NCBI RefSeq assembly: GCF_001644195.2
Contig: NZ_LWBL02000018.1
Coordinates: forward strand, 1-62,468
DNA length: 62,468 nucleotides
Source of the DNA: Bacillus marinisedimentorum
GTDB lineage: Bacteria; Bacillota; Bacilli; Bacillales; Bacillaceae_O
Direction: 5' to 3'
Part shown: piece by piece, positions 47,594-56,248 of the stretch
Position numbering within the stretch: the first letter of the stretch is position 1
Layout: the number at the start of each line of letters is the position of its first letter
Made by a program: the position numbers and the translations under genes
The notes under the pieces: generated by a model
What the model was told of the DNA's origin: nothing
Seen by the model: only the letters and a program-made list of their open reading frames with translations
Databases searched by the model: none

Positions 47594-48289
47594 TTAATTT
47601 TCCCAGGGTGTTTTCAAGTAACGGACAATCGGCATAATTTCGTTATCGGTTTTGAAAGCGTTTATTTGGCCGCCAAACCTTTCGTCAATGACAGTAAAGG
47701 CAATGGGGATTGCTGTTTTACCACTGACATATTCCACAATTTCCAATCCTTTTTCAATAAAAGCGAGAGTCGTTTCACCGGCAAGATTCGCATTATTGAT
47801 AAGGCCGGTTACTTTAAGCCGGGATGCCTCTTCTACCGCCCTGATTGTATCGATGATCCCATCTGGCCCAGACGTGTAAGGCCGCCCGATATTGATGACA
47901 AACAGAAATTCATAATTCTGATCCTTCAAATCATGGTAATATTGGCCAAGGACAACAGCGCCATCGCGGTCTCCTCCGACATCAACAATCAACCGGCGGT
48001 CACGTTCATGAATAGCAGCAGGCAGCCGGCCCGTCACAATCGGCAAATCAGAGAGTGCGATTCGTTCTTCCGGCGCAATGACATCAATCCCTTTTTGCTC
48101 AAGCTCTCTCCGCAAATCCCTTGTCCTGAAATAAGGGTTGATAACATCCAAATCGCCAAGCCCCACTTTTGCATGCGTGTCTCTTTCCCGAAATGCCATA
48201 TTCAGTGCGATTTCTGTTTTGCCGCTTCCGAAATGGCCGGTTATAATTGTGATCCGTGCCCTTTTATCGACCGTCTTCATTTTATACAA
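47594..48289 (-). CDS. P-loop ATPase (MinD/CobQ-like) at the head of the oxidoreductase operon
   Basis: 231 residues. Deviant Walker A GHFGSGKTEIALN, switch-like LGDLDVINPYFRTRDLR and Walker B-like RLIVDVGGDRDGAV place it among SIMIBI NTPases (MinD/Mrp/CobQ). It lies 13 nt before the ferredoxin subunit, so it is cotranscribed. A role in Fe-S insertion or in maturing the oxidoreductase is plausible by context only. Alternative start at the second Met. Confidence 0.85.
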   Translation of the reverse strand: MYKMKTVDKRARITIITGHFGSGKTEIALNMAFRERDTHAKVGLGDLDVINPYFRTRDLRRELEQKGIDVIAPEERIALSDLPIVTGRLPAAIHERDRRLIVDVGGDRDGAVVLGQYYHDLKDQNYEFLFVINIGRPYTSGPDGIIDTIRAVEEASRLKVTGLINNANLAGETTLAFIEKGLEIVEYVSGKTAIPIAFTVIDERFGGQINAFKTDNEIMPIVRYLKTPWEN

Positions 48290-48506
48290 CCCCCTGTATC
48301 CCCTGCTTTAATTGTAGTAACTAAACGCAGGTAAGCGGTTACAAAGTTGTGATGAATTTTTGAAATATCATGTTCAAAAAGAACAGCCTGTTCTAAAAAC
48401 TGTTCATTTAAAAGACAGGCCGGAAATATGCTAAACTATAAAAGGAAAGAATTCACCAGAGTGAAACAACGTTTAAGTGAGGATAGAAAAAGGAAGTGAT
48501 GACGCC
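48290..48506. promoter_or_regulatory. Divergent region def / 2-oxoacid oxidoreductase operon
   Basis: A perfect 15-bp palindrome AGAACAGCCTGTTCT (48380-48394) sits between the divergent starts, with further GTTC half sites at 48372 and 48402. TGCTAAACT near 48429-48437 is a candidate extended -10 for def. Confidence 0.55.
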
Positions 48507-49061
48507 TTGATTACAATGAAAGATATTATTAAAGAGGGGGAACCGGTTCTGCGCGAAACAGCAGATGAAGTGGGGATGCCGCCTTCCGCCGGGGAACAGG
48601 AAACATTGAGTGACATGCTGCAATTTCTTAAAAACAGCCAGGACCCAGAGATGGCTTCTAAATACAATCTTCGTCCGGGTGTAGGACTCGCCGCCCCGCA
48701 AATCAATATTCCAAAACGTATGATTGCCGTTCATGTGACAGATGAGAAAGACCGGTTATACAGCTACGCGCTGTTCAATCCCAAGATTTCAAGCCACTCA
48801 GTCGAGCAAAGCTATTTGAGCGGCGGCGAAGGATGCCTTTCCGTTGACCGGGATGTCCCGGGTATTGTCCCCCGTTATGCCAGGATAACCGTACAGGGAA
48901 CTGATGTTGAAGGGAATAAAGTGAAGCTGAGGCTGAGGGGATTGCCGTCCATCGTCTTCCAGCATGAAATTGATCACTTGAACGGTATCATGTTCTACGA
49001 CCATATCGACCAGGAAAATCCATTCGATCCGCCTGCCGGCGCTAAAGAGATCAACCGCTGA
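48507..49061 (+). CDS. Peptide deformylase
   Basis: 184 residues from the TTG at 48507 (GGAAGTGAT upstream), the length I recall for B. subtilis YkrB. The three metal motifs are complete: GVGLAAPQI (about 58-66), EGCLSV, and QHEIDHLNG. It removes the formyl group from nascent proteins and binds Fe2+ or Zn2+ through the Cys and two His. The open frame 10 codons further upstream has no ribosome site. Confidence 0.96.
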   Translation: MITMKDIIKEGEPVLRETADEVGMPPSAGEQETLSDMLQFLKNSQDPEMASKYNLRPGVGLAAPQINIPKRMIAVHVTDEKDRLYSYALFNPKISSHSVEQSYLSGGEGCLSVDRDVPGIVPRYARITVQGTDVEGNKVKLRLRGLPSIVFQHEIDHLNGIMFYDHIDQENPFDPPAGAKEINR

Positions 49062-49074
49062 CCTATTGTTTGAA

Positions 49075-49106
49075 CAAAAAACGCCGCTGGCCAGCGGCGT
49101 TTTTTC
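49075..49106. terminator. Terminator between def and ykrA
   Basis: Perfect palindrome AAAAACGCCGCTGG / CCAGCGGCGTTTTT between convergent genes. Confidence 0.93.
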
Positions 49107-49126
49107 ATATTAATATCCATCCCGTA

Positions 49127-49900
49127 TCATTTCAGCAATCCAACCATTTTAAGGCCGTGTAATATCCCATCCTCAGTCACGTCCTTTGTTACATGAGATG
49201 CGGCTTGCTTCACTTCGGCCAGCGCGTTGCCCATTGCAACCCCGGTACCGGCATACTGAAGCATCTCCAGGTCATTCAGAGCATCACCAAAGGCATATAC
49301 CCGGCTCCTCGGTATTCCGAGCTGGCCGAGGAAGACTTCTATTCCTTTTGCCTTAGATCCTCCCGCCGGCAATATGTCCTGTGATTTTTCATGCCAGCGG
49401 ATAAATTTTATCCCATCGAACCGCCCATCGTAAAGATGCTGTTCTGCTGCTGTACTGAACAGCAAAGCCTGATAAATATCTCTATCTTTATAGTAATCGG
49501 GGTCATATTCAGGATGTTCCATCTTCAGGCTGCCGATACTCTCCTTTATATGACTGTGCAGCCTGGCGTTTGCCTTCATGCCCTGATGATCGAGAAAAAC
49601 AAGCGGATGGCTGTAGCCTGCTGCGTATTCATCAACCTGTTTCAACACATTCCGATCAAGCGGATTGGCATAAATGACCTCCCCCTGATAAACGACATAT
49701 TGGCCGTTAAAACTTACAAAAGAGTCGATGCCAAGTTCATTCCTGATATCCTCGAACATGAACGGCGCCCGTCCTGTAGCAATCGCCACATCTACTCCCG
49801 ACTTTTTAAGCATGTCGACAGCATGTTTTGTGGATTCCGGTATTTTTTTATCATGATCAAGCAATGTACCGTCAATATCGAAAAAAACTATATCTTTCAT
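49127..49900 (-). CDS. HAD-superfamily hydrolase, Cof type (YkrA)
   Basis: 257 residues: motif I FFDIDGTLLDHDKK, motif II IATGRAP, motif III Lys in GGSKAKGIEVF, motif IV GDALNDLEML. A C2B-type cap occupies about residues 85-180. A sugar-phosphate or phosphorylated-cofactor phosphatase is likely, but the substrate is unknown. Position next to rpoY-rnjA and def fits YkrA. Confidence 0.9.
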   Translation of the reverse strand: MKDIVFFDIDGTLLDHDKKIPESTKHAVDMLKKSGVDVAIATGRAPFMFEDIRNELGIDSFVSFNGQYVVYQGEVIYANPLDRNVLKQVDEYAAGYSHPLVFLDHQGMKANARLHSHIKESIGSLKMEHPEYDPDYYKDRDIYQALLFSTAAEQHLYDGRFDGIKFIRWHEKSQDILPAGGSKAKGIEVFLGQLGIPRSRVYAFGDALNDLEMLQYAGTGVAMGNALAEVKQAASHVTKDVTEDGILHGLKMVGLLK

Positions 49901-50347
49901 TTATTCTCATCCCTCACCAGTATGATTGATGCTCTCAATTCCTATCATACGGTACTTGATAGGAACAAAGATGTCAACAGCAGCGCACAACAAGCATGTA
50001 TGCCCCCTTCTCTTCGGGTTAAACTAGTAATAATCTGATCACCTGGAAAATGGGCGAAAATGCGGAAACATTAAAGAAAAAACGCGAGAAAAGTCCAAAT
50101 GAGAAAAAGTTTTTCGAAAAAATAGAAACACTTTCCTGTTAAATGCTTGTTTCCACCGGTTGTTATTGTGTAATATATATTTAATGCGGATAGAAGCTGA
50201 GTCAAGCAGCTTTGAGAACGTTAATGCCCGGTGCAAGCATATGAAAGCTGACATTTTAAAAAAACGGCCTTATTTTCGCGGCGAGCGGGAATAACATAAG
50301 AAAAGCACGATACAAGCAAAAATGGACATTCAAGGAGAGATTTACCA
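49901..50347 (+). promoter_or_regulatory. rpoY-rnjA upstream region
   Basis: 447 bp without a gene. Candidate promoter TTGTTT (50147-50152), 18-bp spacer, TAATAT (50171-50176), leaving a leader of about 165 nt before rpoY. No terminator-like or riboswitch-like fold was noticed in the leader. Confidence 0.5.
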
Positions 50348-50557
50348 ATGATTTTTAAAGTATTGTACCAGAAGGATAAGAACCAGGTTCCAGTGCGCGA
50401 ACGTACAAACGCCATGTACGTAGAAGCGGATTCGGAACGTGAAGTCCGCCAAAAGCTGGCAGAACGAAACCATAACATTGAATTCATTCAGGAAATTAAC
50501 GGGGCATTTCTTGAATACGAACAAGCATCAGAAAATTTTAAATTGGAGACGTTTTAG
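50348..50557 (+). CDS. RNA polymerase epsilon subunit RpoY
   Basis: 69 residues of the DUF1447 family (YkzG): [20 protein letters not shown], then [20 protein letters not shown] and [16 protein letters not shown]. Epsilon is a small Gram-positive-specific RNA polymerase subunit. Ribosome site AAGGAGAGA before the ATG. It is 3 nt upstream of rnjA and should be cotranscribed, linking RNA synthesis and decay genes as in B. subtilis. Confidence 0.94.
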   Translation: MIFKVLYQKDKNQVPVRERTNAMYVEADSEREVRQKLAERNHNIEFIQEINGAFLEYEQASENFKLETF

Positions 50558-50560
50558 TAT

Positions 50561-52228
50561 ATGAAATTTGTAAAAAATGACCAGACAGCAGTGTTTGCAT
50601 TAGGCGGTTTAGGAGAAATCGGGAAAAACACGTACGGCATTCAATTCCAGGACGAAATCATCCTGATCGATGCGGGGATTAAGTTCCCCGAAGATGAACT
50701 CCTCGGAATCGATTACGTCATCCCTGACTATACCTATCTCGTAAAAAATGAAAATAAAATCAAAGGCCTTTTTGTCACACACGGACATGAGGACCATATC
50801 GGCGGCATCCCGTACCTTTTGCGGGAAATTAACATTCCGATATATGGCGGCAAGCTCGCCATTGCCCTGATCCGCAAAAAATTGGAAGAACACGGACTAT
50901 TGCGGAATGCAAAATTATATGAGATCGAAGAGGAAGATATCATTAAGTTCCGTAAAACATCGGTATCGTTTTTCCGCACGACACACAGCATCCCCGATTC
51001 TCTTGGAGTAGTCGTGAAAACACCTCCCGGCAACATCGTCCATACCGGCGATTTTAAGTTTGACTTCACTCCGGTAGGAGAACCGGCCAACTTGACGAAA
51101 ATGGCCGAAATCGGGCGGGAAGGCGTTTTATGCCTACTTTCGGACAGCACGAACAGTGAAATCCCGAATTTCACAATGTCCGAACGAAAAGTCGGGGAAA
51201 ATATTCAGGATATCTTCCGCAAAGTCGAAGGACGCATTATCTTTGCGACGTTCGCATCTAACATTTACCGCCTGCAGCAGGTTGTTGAAGCTGCTGTGAA
51301 AACAAACCGCAAAATTGCTGTTTTCGGAAGAAGTATGGAAAACACAATTGAAATCGGAAGGGAACTTGGCTACATCAACGCCCCGAAAAACACATTTGTT
51401 GATGCACATCAGCTGAACAGGCTGCCTGCGGACCAGGTGACCATCCTTTGTACAGGAAGCCAGGGTGAACCGATGGCTGCCCTATCCCGAATTGCCAACG
51501 GTACACACCGGCAGATACAAATCATGCATGGTGACACTGTCGTCTTTTCTTCCTCGCCGATTCCAGGTAATACCGTCAGTGTCGCCAGGACAATCAACGC
51601 CCTCTACCGGGCGGGCGCAGATGTCATTCACGGGCCGTTGAGTGATATTCACACTTCCGGACACGGGAGCCAGGAAGAACAGAAATTGATGCTCCGGTTA
51701 ATGAATCCGAAATTTTTCATGCCGATACACGGGGAATACCGCATGCTTAAAATGCACACGAAGCTGGCGAAGGATACAGGCGTTCCCGAAGAGAACTCCT
51801 TTATTATGGACAACGGGGAAGTGCTTGCCCTCAGTTCCGATAAAGCATCTGTTTCCGGTAAGATTCCATCAGGCTCTGTATACGTTGACGGCAGCGGAAT
51901 CGGCGATATCGGAAATATTGTCCTTCGCGACCGGAAAATCCTTTCTGAAGAAGGCCTTGTCATCGTCGTTGTCAGCATTGATATGAAGCAATTCAAAATT
52001 GCAGCAGGTCCAGATCTCATTTCACGGGGTTTCGTCTACATGCGCGAGTCCGGAGATTTGATCAATGACGCCCAGGCGCTTATATCCAAACACCTTGACA
52101 AAGTGATGGAGCGCCGCACAACCCAGTGGTCCGAAATCAAAAACGAAATCACGGACACACTGGCACCATTCCTATACGAAAAAACAAAACGCAGACCAAT
52201 GATCCTGCCAATCATCATGGAAATATAG
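50561..52228 (+). CDS. Ribonuclease J1
   Basis: 555 residues: beta-lactamase fold with the metal motif HGHEDH (residues 74-79), HTGDFKFD, a beta-CASP domain ([36 protein letters not shown]), [12 protein letters not shown], and a C-terminal domain from about residue 450. It has 5'-3' exonuclease and endonuclease activity and is central to mRNA turnover. The ribosome site TTGGAGAC lies inside the end of rpoY. Repeat A10 begins one base after the stop. Confidence 0.97.
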   Translation: MKFVKNDQTAVFALGGLGEIGKNTYGIQFQDEIILIDAGIKFPEDELLGIDYVIPDYTYLVKNENKIKGLFVTHGHEDHIGGIPYLLREINIPIYGGKLAIALIRKKLEEHGLLRNAKLYEIEEEDIIKFRKTSVSFFRTTHSIPDSLGVVVKTPPGNIVHTGDFKFDFTPVGEPANLTKMAEIGREGVLCLLSDSTNSEIPNFTMSERKVGENIQDIFRKVEGRIIFATFASNIYRLQQVVEAAVKTNRKIAVFGRSMENTIEIGRELGYINAPKNTFVDAHQLNRLPADQVTILCTGSQGEPMAALSRIANGTHRQIQIMHGDTVVFSSSPIPGNTVSVARTINALYRAGADVIHGPLSDIHTSGHGSQEEQKLMLRLMNPKFFMPIHGEYRMLKMHTKLAKDTGVPEENSFIMDNGEVLALSSDKASVSGKIPSGSVYVDGSGIGDIGNIVLRDRKILSEEGLVIVVVSIDMKQFKIAAGPDLISRGFVYMRESGDLINDAQALISKHLDKVMERRTTQWSEIKNEITDTLAPFLYEKTKRRPMILPIIMEI

Positions 52229-52351
52229 AAATGCGGAGAGCACCGGGTTGCGGCGTATGCATAAGCGGGGGCATCCGCAGGAAGGCGTTTTTTCCTTCCT
52301 GAGGAGGCCACCGCTTATGTCACTAGCCGCTGGTGCTCGCAGCTGGACAAT
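52229..52351 (+). repeat. Repeat family A, short copy A10 (GAGCACC subtype)
   Basis: AATGCGGAGAGCACCGGGTT, ... CACTAGCCGCTGGTGCTCGC. The base pairs GAGCACC with GGTGCTC, the middle GCATAAGCGG with CCGCTTATG, the apex GCATCCGCAGGAAGG with CCTTCCTGAGGAGGC. It starts one base after the rnjA stop and may itself act as the 3' structure of the mRNA. Near-identical to A3 behind ylaI. Confidence 0.92.
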
Positions 52352-52480
52352 AGAAATTGCGGAAGGCGCCGGTCAGCGGCGTACGCATAAGCGGGGCGCT
52401 CTTACAAAGGGCGCCCTTTCCCTTTGAAAGAGTGTACCGCTTATGACGATAGCCGCTGGCGCCTGGAGCTGGACAATCGA
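52352..52480 (+). repeat. Repeat family A, short copy A11 (GGCGCC subtype) with exchanged apex
   Basis: Base GGAAGGCGCCGG / CTGGCGCC and middle GCATAAGCGG / CCGCTTATG are as in the family, but the apex is an unrelated stem: CTCTTACAAAGGG / CCCTTTGAAAGAG. Change of sequence with kept pairing is evidence that the fold matters. It is in tandem with A10. Confidence 0.92.
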
Positions 52481-52507
52481 AATGCCGAGAGCACCGGTCA
52501 GCAGAAC
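52481..52507 (+). repeat. Repeat family A, truncated third unit A12
   Basis: AAATGCCGAGAGCACCGGTC then AGCAGAA: the left end of another GAGCACC-type unit, cut off after about 27 bp. Confidence 0.75.
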
Positions 52508-52518
52508 CAATCCAACAC

Positions 52519-52556
52519 CAAAAAGAACCGTCCATAATCATGGACGGTTCCTTTAT
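52519..52556 (-). terminator. ktrC terminator
   Basis: Stem AAGAACCGTCCAT / ATGGACGGTTC, A-run on the left and T-rich on the right. Confidence 0.88.
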
Positions 52557-52571
52557 GTTTATTTATTCAAT

Positions 52572-53240
52572 TTACATTCTGTCGTCAGCAAGTCCTTTTT
52601 CAAGACGCGTAAGATCCTTATCGGCCCCGATGACAATCAAAATATCCCCTTCATGGATCTTTTCATTCGCCATTGGAGACACAATAATTTCCTGTCCACG
52701 TTTCAGTGCTACAACGTTACAGCCGTAACGGGCCCGGATATCAAGTTCAATCAGCGTCCTCCCGTCCAACTGCTTGCCTGCAATCAATTCAACGATAGAG
52801 TGCTCATCCGAAAGCTCCAAATAATCCAAAACATTGTTGGATATCAAATTATGGGCAATCCGGTTCCCCATATCCCTTTCCGGATGAACGACCCGGTCTG
52901 CGCCGATTTTTTCGAGAACTTTTGCATGGTAATCATTTTGTGCTTTGACGGTAATATGTTTGACACCCAGTTCTTTTAAAATAAGTGTTGTAAGGATACT
53001 TGACTGGATGTTATCTCCGATTGCTACAATCACATGTTCAAAGTTGCGGATACCGAGGCTCTTCAATACAGCCTCATCGGTCGTGTCAGCCATGACTGCA
53101 TGCGCAGCTGTATTAGCGAATTCATTTACGCGATCCTCATCGATATCGATTGCCAGCACTTCCATGCCTTCTTTCGCAAGAGCCCGGCAAATACTGCCGC
53201 CAAAACGGCCAAGGCCTATTACTGCAAATTCTTTTTTCAT
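52572..53240 (-). CDS. Potassium uptake regulatory subunit KtrC (TrkA/RCK)
   Basis: 222 residues: RCK_N domain with nucleotide motif VIGLGRFGGSICRAL, DIDEDRVNEF, VIVAIGDNIQSS, and an RCK_C domain from about residue 135 (family members bind ATP/ADP and c-di-AMP). It gates a Ktr membrane subunit, which is not in this window. The ATG at 53240 has GGAGG 8 nt upstream. Next to rnjA, as ykqB is in B. subtilis. Confidence 0.93.
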   Translation of the reverse strand: MKKEFAVIGLGRFGGSICRALAKEGMEVLAIDIDEDRVNEFANTAAHAVMADTTDEAVLKSLGIRNFEHVIVAIGDNIQSSILTTLILKELGVKHITVKAQNDYHAKVLEKIGADRVVHPERDMGNRIAHNLISNNVLDYLELSDEHSIVELIAGKQLDGRTLIELDIRARYGCNVVALKRGQEIIVSPMANEKIHEGDILIVIGADKDLTRLEKGLADDRM

Positions 53241-53410
53241 TTTCGATTCCTCCACTTTTGCTGCAAAACAATCTGACCATATTTTAACACACCATGTATT
53301 TTCCTGCCGTATATTTTGAGAAAATACCTCTTCGCTCTTCAATCATGATAAAATCCTGATGGCATCCCTGTTTGAAAAGCCGGCGACAGAACGCCTACAC
53401 CGTTGAGGAA

Positions 53411-54424
53411 TCATTTTTCCCCTTTTACATAGTCAGCATCGAACAGGAATAATCGCATCAAAAGGATAAGAGATGGAATTAATAGAAACAGTCCTGCTAT
53501 GAAAGCGATAACGAGGGCAATCCCCATTGTCGAGTTTGTGAATCCGGATTCCAGCGTAATGTACGGATATAAAATATAAGGTAAATGGGAAACCCCATAG
53601 CCGAAAAACGCAAAGAGAAATTGGAACATCACCATTACAAACGCTGTCCCGTAATGTTTCCTTTTCCAGATTAGCGTTACAGCAGCCAGGAAAAAAATCA
53701 GAGATAACACAAACATCCAGGAATAGTCGATCATCCGCTCAAAATGGACAGAGTTATGTGTTTTTAAAGACGCAAACACAAGGAGACTTGCCAGAATGGC
53801 TGGCGGGCTCCAGAACAGGGCAAATTTCCGCAATTCCTCGAGTGCCGGAACATCTGCGGCTTTGTCTGCATAGTACGTCAGAAATGATGCACTGATGAAA
53901 AGGACTGAAACGATTGCAAGAAATACGACACTCCAGGAGTAAAAGCTCGTAAACAGCTCTCCGGCATGAAATACGACTTCCCCTCCAGTTTCTTCAATGA
54001 AACCTCCTTCAGACATCGTCAACGCGGTCGACATCGATGCGGGAATGAGCAGACCGGTCGCACCGTATAAAAACGTATATAACTGTGAATCTTTTGAACC
54101 ATAGTTTCCGAATGCGTAAAACGAACCCCGAATAGCCAGCAAGACGAGGACGATGCTGCCTGGAATCAACAGAGCCGTACCATAGTAATATGCCGTATCT
54201 GGGAAAAAACCGATCAGCCCGACAAAAAAGAAAACAAAAAAGACATTTGTCATTTCCCATACAGGTGAAAGATATCGGCTGATGATATCATTCATGATAT
54301 GCTCTTTCTTTTTCAGCTTTCCGTAATATGCGTAGAATCCGGCACCGAAATCAATCGATGCCACGATAAGATACCCATAAAGGAACAGCCATAAAACAGT
54401 AATGCCCAGCAGTTGAATCGTCAT
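53411..54424 (-). CDS. Cytochrome bd-type quinol oxidase subunit II, CydB
   Basis: 337 residues with about eight membrane segments. Family start WLFLYGYLIVASIDFGAGFYAYYGK, then SRYLSPVWEMTNVFFVFFFVGLIGFFP (quoted in part: YLSPVWEMTNVFFVFFFVGL), and RGSFYAFGNYG. It pairs with CydA. Ribosome site GGGGGAGA before the ATG, 23 nt after cydA. Confidence 0.92.
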   Translation of the reverse strand: MTIQLLGITVLWLFLYGYLIVASIDFGAGFYAYYGKLKKKEHIMNDIISRYLSPVWEMTNVFFVFFFVGLIGFFPDTAYYYGTALLIPGSIVLVLLAIRGSFYAFGNYGSKDSQLYTFLYGATGLLIPASMSTALTMSEGGFIEETGGEVVFHAGELFTSFYSWSVVFLAIVSVLFISASFLTYYADKAADVPALEELRKFALFWSPPAILASLLVFASLKTHNSVHFERMIDYSWMFVLSLIFFLAAVTLIWKRKHYGTAFVMVMFQFLFAFFGYGVSHLPYILYPYITLESGFTNSTMGIALVIAFIAGLFLLIPSLILLMRLFLFDADYVKGEK

Positions 54425-54447
54425 CTCATGATCTCCCCCTTTCTCTT

Positions 54448-55776
54448 TTATTCCTTAAACCTGTACTCCAGCTCAGCCTCAACCGGGTTATTTTTAAACA
54501 TCTTCCAGAGAACACGGACAGATACCCAGCCCAATACGATATACAATGCAACAAACAGGACAAGCATCAAACCGACGGAATCTGATGTGGTCGCACCTTC
54601 AGACACTTTCATATATCCACGCAATATCCAGGGCTGGCGTCCGACTTCCGCAAAAATCCAGCCAAGTTCAATTGCAACCATTGCCAGAGGGCCGCCAGCC
54701 GTAATAAGTCTCAGCAGCCATTCATTCAATGGGTTAAAGCGTTTCAGCCGGTATGCGATAATGTAGAGGAATGAGACGCCTGCCAAATACATCCCGATCA
54801 TGACCATTCCATCAAACAGGTAGTGAATCCATAGAGGCGGTGTTTCATCCGGCGGAAACTCGTTCAGGCCGATCACTTCGCTGTCCGTCTTGCCGTGGGC
54901 AAGAATGCTCAATGCTTTCGGGATATGGATGGCGCCGTTAATGTTTCGGTCTTCATCAATGACACCAAACAAAATCAAATCGGCCCCTTCCTCCGTTTCA
55001 AAGTGCCATTCGGCGGCCGCCAGTTTTTCAGGCTGATATTCAGCCAGGAACTTGCCGGAGAAATCTCCGATTACTGCTGTCGCAACTGCAAAAAGAAAAC
55101 CGGCAACCATAGTGAGCCGCAATGCTTTCTGATAATACACTGTATTCCTGCCCTTAAGTATATAAAAGGCCGTTATTCCAGCCAGGACAAACGCTGACGT
55201 AAGGTAAGCGCTGGAAAGGACGTGGGCAACCTTTGTCGGTGTTGCAGGGTTAAACATCGCTGCAAGCGGCTGAATGTCCGTTATGACCCCGTTCTCAATC
55301 AGAAAGCCTTGCGGCGTATTCATGAATGCATTGACGGTTGTGATGAAAAAAGCAGAAGCGGATGCCCCGATTACAATCGGAATCGAAAGAAGCCAGTGAT
55401 AAATCGGCTTATTGAACCGGTCCCATGTATATAAATAAATTCCTAGGAAAATGGCTTCAAAAAAGAAAGCGAACGTTTCCATGAAAAGAGGCAAGCTTAT
55501 GACCTGTCCTGCCACCTGCATGAAAGTCGGCCACAGCAACGACAGCTGCAGGCCAATTGCTGTCCCTGTCACGACACCGACCGCCACAGTGATGACAAAT
55601 CCCCGTGTCCAGCGGCGGGCGAGCATCAAATAATGATTATCTTTCCGTTTAATGCCGATCCATTCAGCCAGGGAGATAAGCAATGGCACCCCGACACCGA
55701 TCGTGGCGAAAATAATATGGAATATAAGTGTGACCGAAGTCAATATCCTGCTTAGCAATACGCTGTCCATTTCCAT
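54448..55776 (-). CDS. Cytochrome bd-type quinol oxidase subunit I, CydA
   Basis: 442 residues. Heme ligand candidates are His in IFHIIFATIGVGVPLL (residue 19) and the conserved GRQPW motif (AEVGRQPWILRG). WPTFMQVAGQ, FFFEAIFLGIYLYTWDRF and the TVNAFMNTPQGF block follow the family. The quinol loop appears short, as in Cyd/Cio types of Gram-positives. It reduces oxygen with menaquinol without pumping protons. No cydCD export pair is adjacent. Confidence 0.92.
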   Translation of the reverse strand: MEMDSVLLSRILTSVTLIFHIIFATIGVGVPLLISLAEWIGIKRKDNHYLMLARRWTRGFVITVAVGVVTGTAIGLQLSLLWPTFMQVAGQVISLPLFMETFAFFFEAIFLGIYLYTWDRFNKPIYHWLLSIPIVIGASASAFFITTVNAFMNTPQGFLIENGVITDIQPLAAMFNPATPTKVAHVLSSAYLTSAFVLAGITAFYILKGRNTVYYQKALRLTMVAGFLFAVATAVIGDFSGKFLAEYQPEKLAAAEWHFETEEGADLILFGVIDEDRNINGAIHIPKALSILAHGKTDSEVIGLNEFPPDETPPLWIHYLFDGMVMIGMYLAGVSFLYIIAYRLKRFNPLNEWLLRLITAGGPLAMVAIELGWIFAEVGRQPWILRGYMKVSEGATTSDSVGLMLVLFVALYIVLGWVSVRVLWKMFKNNPVEAELEYRFKE

Positions 55777-55895
55777 TTTTAAAACCCTCTCTTTCTCCCT
55801 GATGCACTCCTGGCCACCCAGGAAAAGTTAAGTTTGCACTATATGTATATGGTAAACCCCAAAAATGAAGGTGCAGTGAAATATTCTTGAACATT

Positions 55896-55913
55896 TTGTG
55901 ACGACATTCACAT
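55896..55913 (-). promoter_or_regulatory. Fnr/Rex-type operator upstream of cydA
   Basis: On the minus strand ATGTGAATGTCGTCACAA. It contains the exact dyad TGTGA-N6-TCACA (Fnr/CRP-type) and also fits the Rex consensus TTGTGAA-N4-TTCACAA at 12 of 14 positions. It is 120 nt before the cydA ATG. B. subtilis cyd genes are controlled by Rex (known). A promoter candidate TTGTCT/TATGAC with a short 15-bp spacer lies just upstream. Confidence 0.75.
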
Positions 55914-56098
55914 ATATGACCGTCATAGTTCTACTCTTTGTAAGACAATGAGTTAAATGGATGGTCCTTCCGCTTTATTCTATACCCGGCATAGCTCAAG
56001 CTTAATCTCAAATAATATTGGAAACCAGCGGATAACCAAATAGTAACCGATCAGTCCGGAAAACCTTTTTGTGTCTGTTTTGAATGTTATTCACTGTA

Positions 56099-56193
56099 TA
56101 CTGAAAACTCGCCGATTGGCGAGCCTTTTTGCGAAGACAGAGGGCGCATCCCCCCTTACTTCCCTGCTGACAGGTTATCCTTTCCTGTACAGT
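56099..56193 (+). repeat. Repeat family B, shortened copy B4
   Basis: AAAACTCGCCGATTGGCGAG (a clean small hairpin), GCGAAGACAGAGG, CTTCCCTGCTGACAGGTTAT and CCTTTCCTGTACAG; the middle ATTCTTAAAATTGGCCA block is deleted. The right end meets the A-tract of the terminator at 56194. From 55914 to 56098 no gene was seen. Confidence 0.82.
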
Positions 56194-56226
56194 AAAAAGC
56201 CGCAGGATTGCCCCTGCGGCTTTTTA
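56194..56226 (-). terminator. Terminator of the ABC exporter pair
   Basis: Stem AAAAAGCCGCAGG / CCTGCGGCTTTTT; T-run on the minus strand. Confidence 0.93.
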
Positions 56227-56248
56227 ATCGGTTAATTGCCGGCCTCAC

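Noticed and set aside
48380-48394. LexA (SOS) box
   Set aside because: GAAC-N5-GTTC has one base too many in the centre for the GAAC-N4-GTTC box.
52229-52507. CRISPR array
   Set aside because: Units are long palindromes of over 100 bp with no short regular repeats and no unique spacers; no cas genes.
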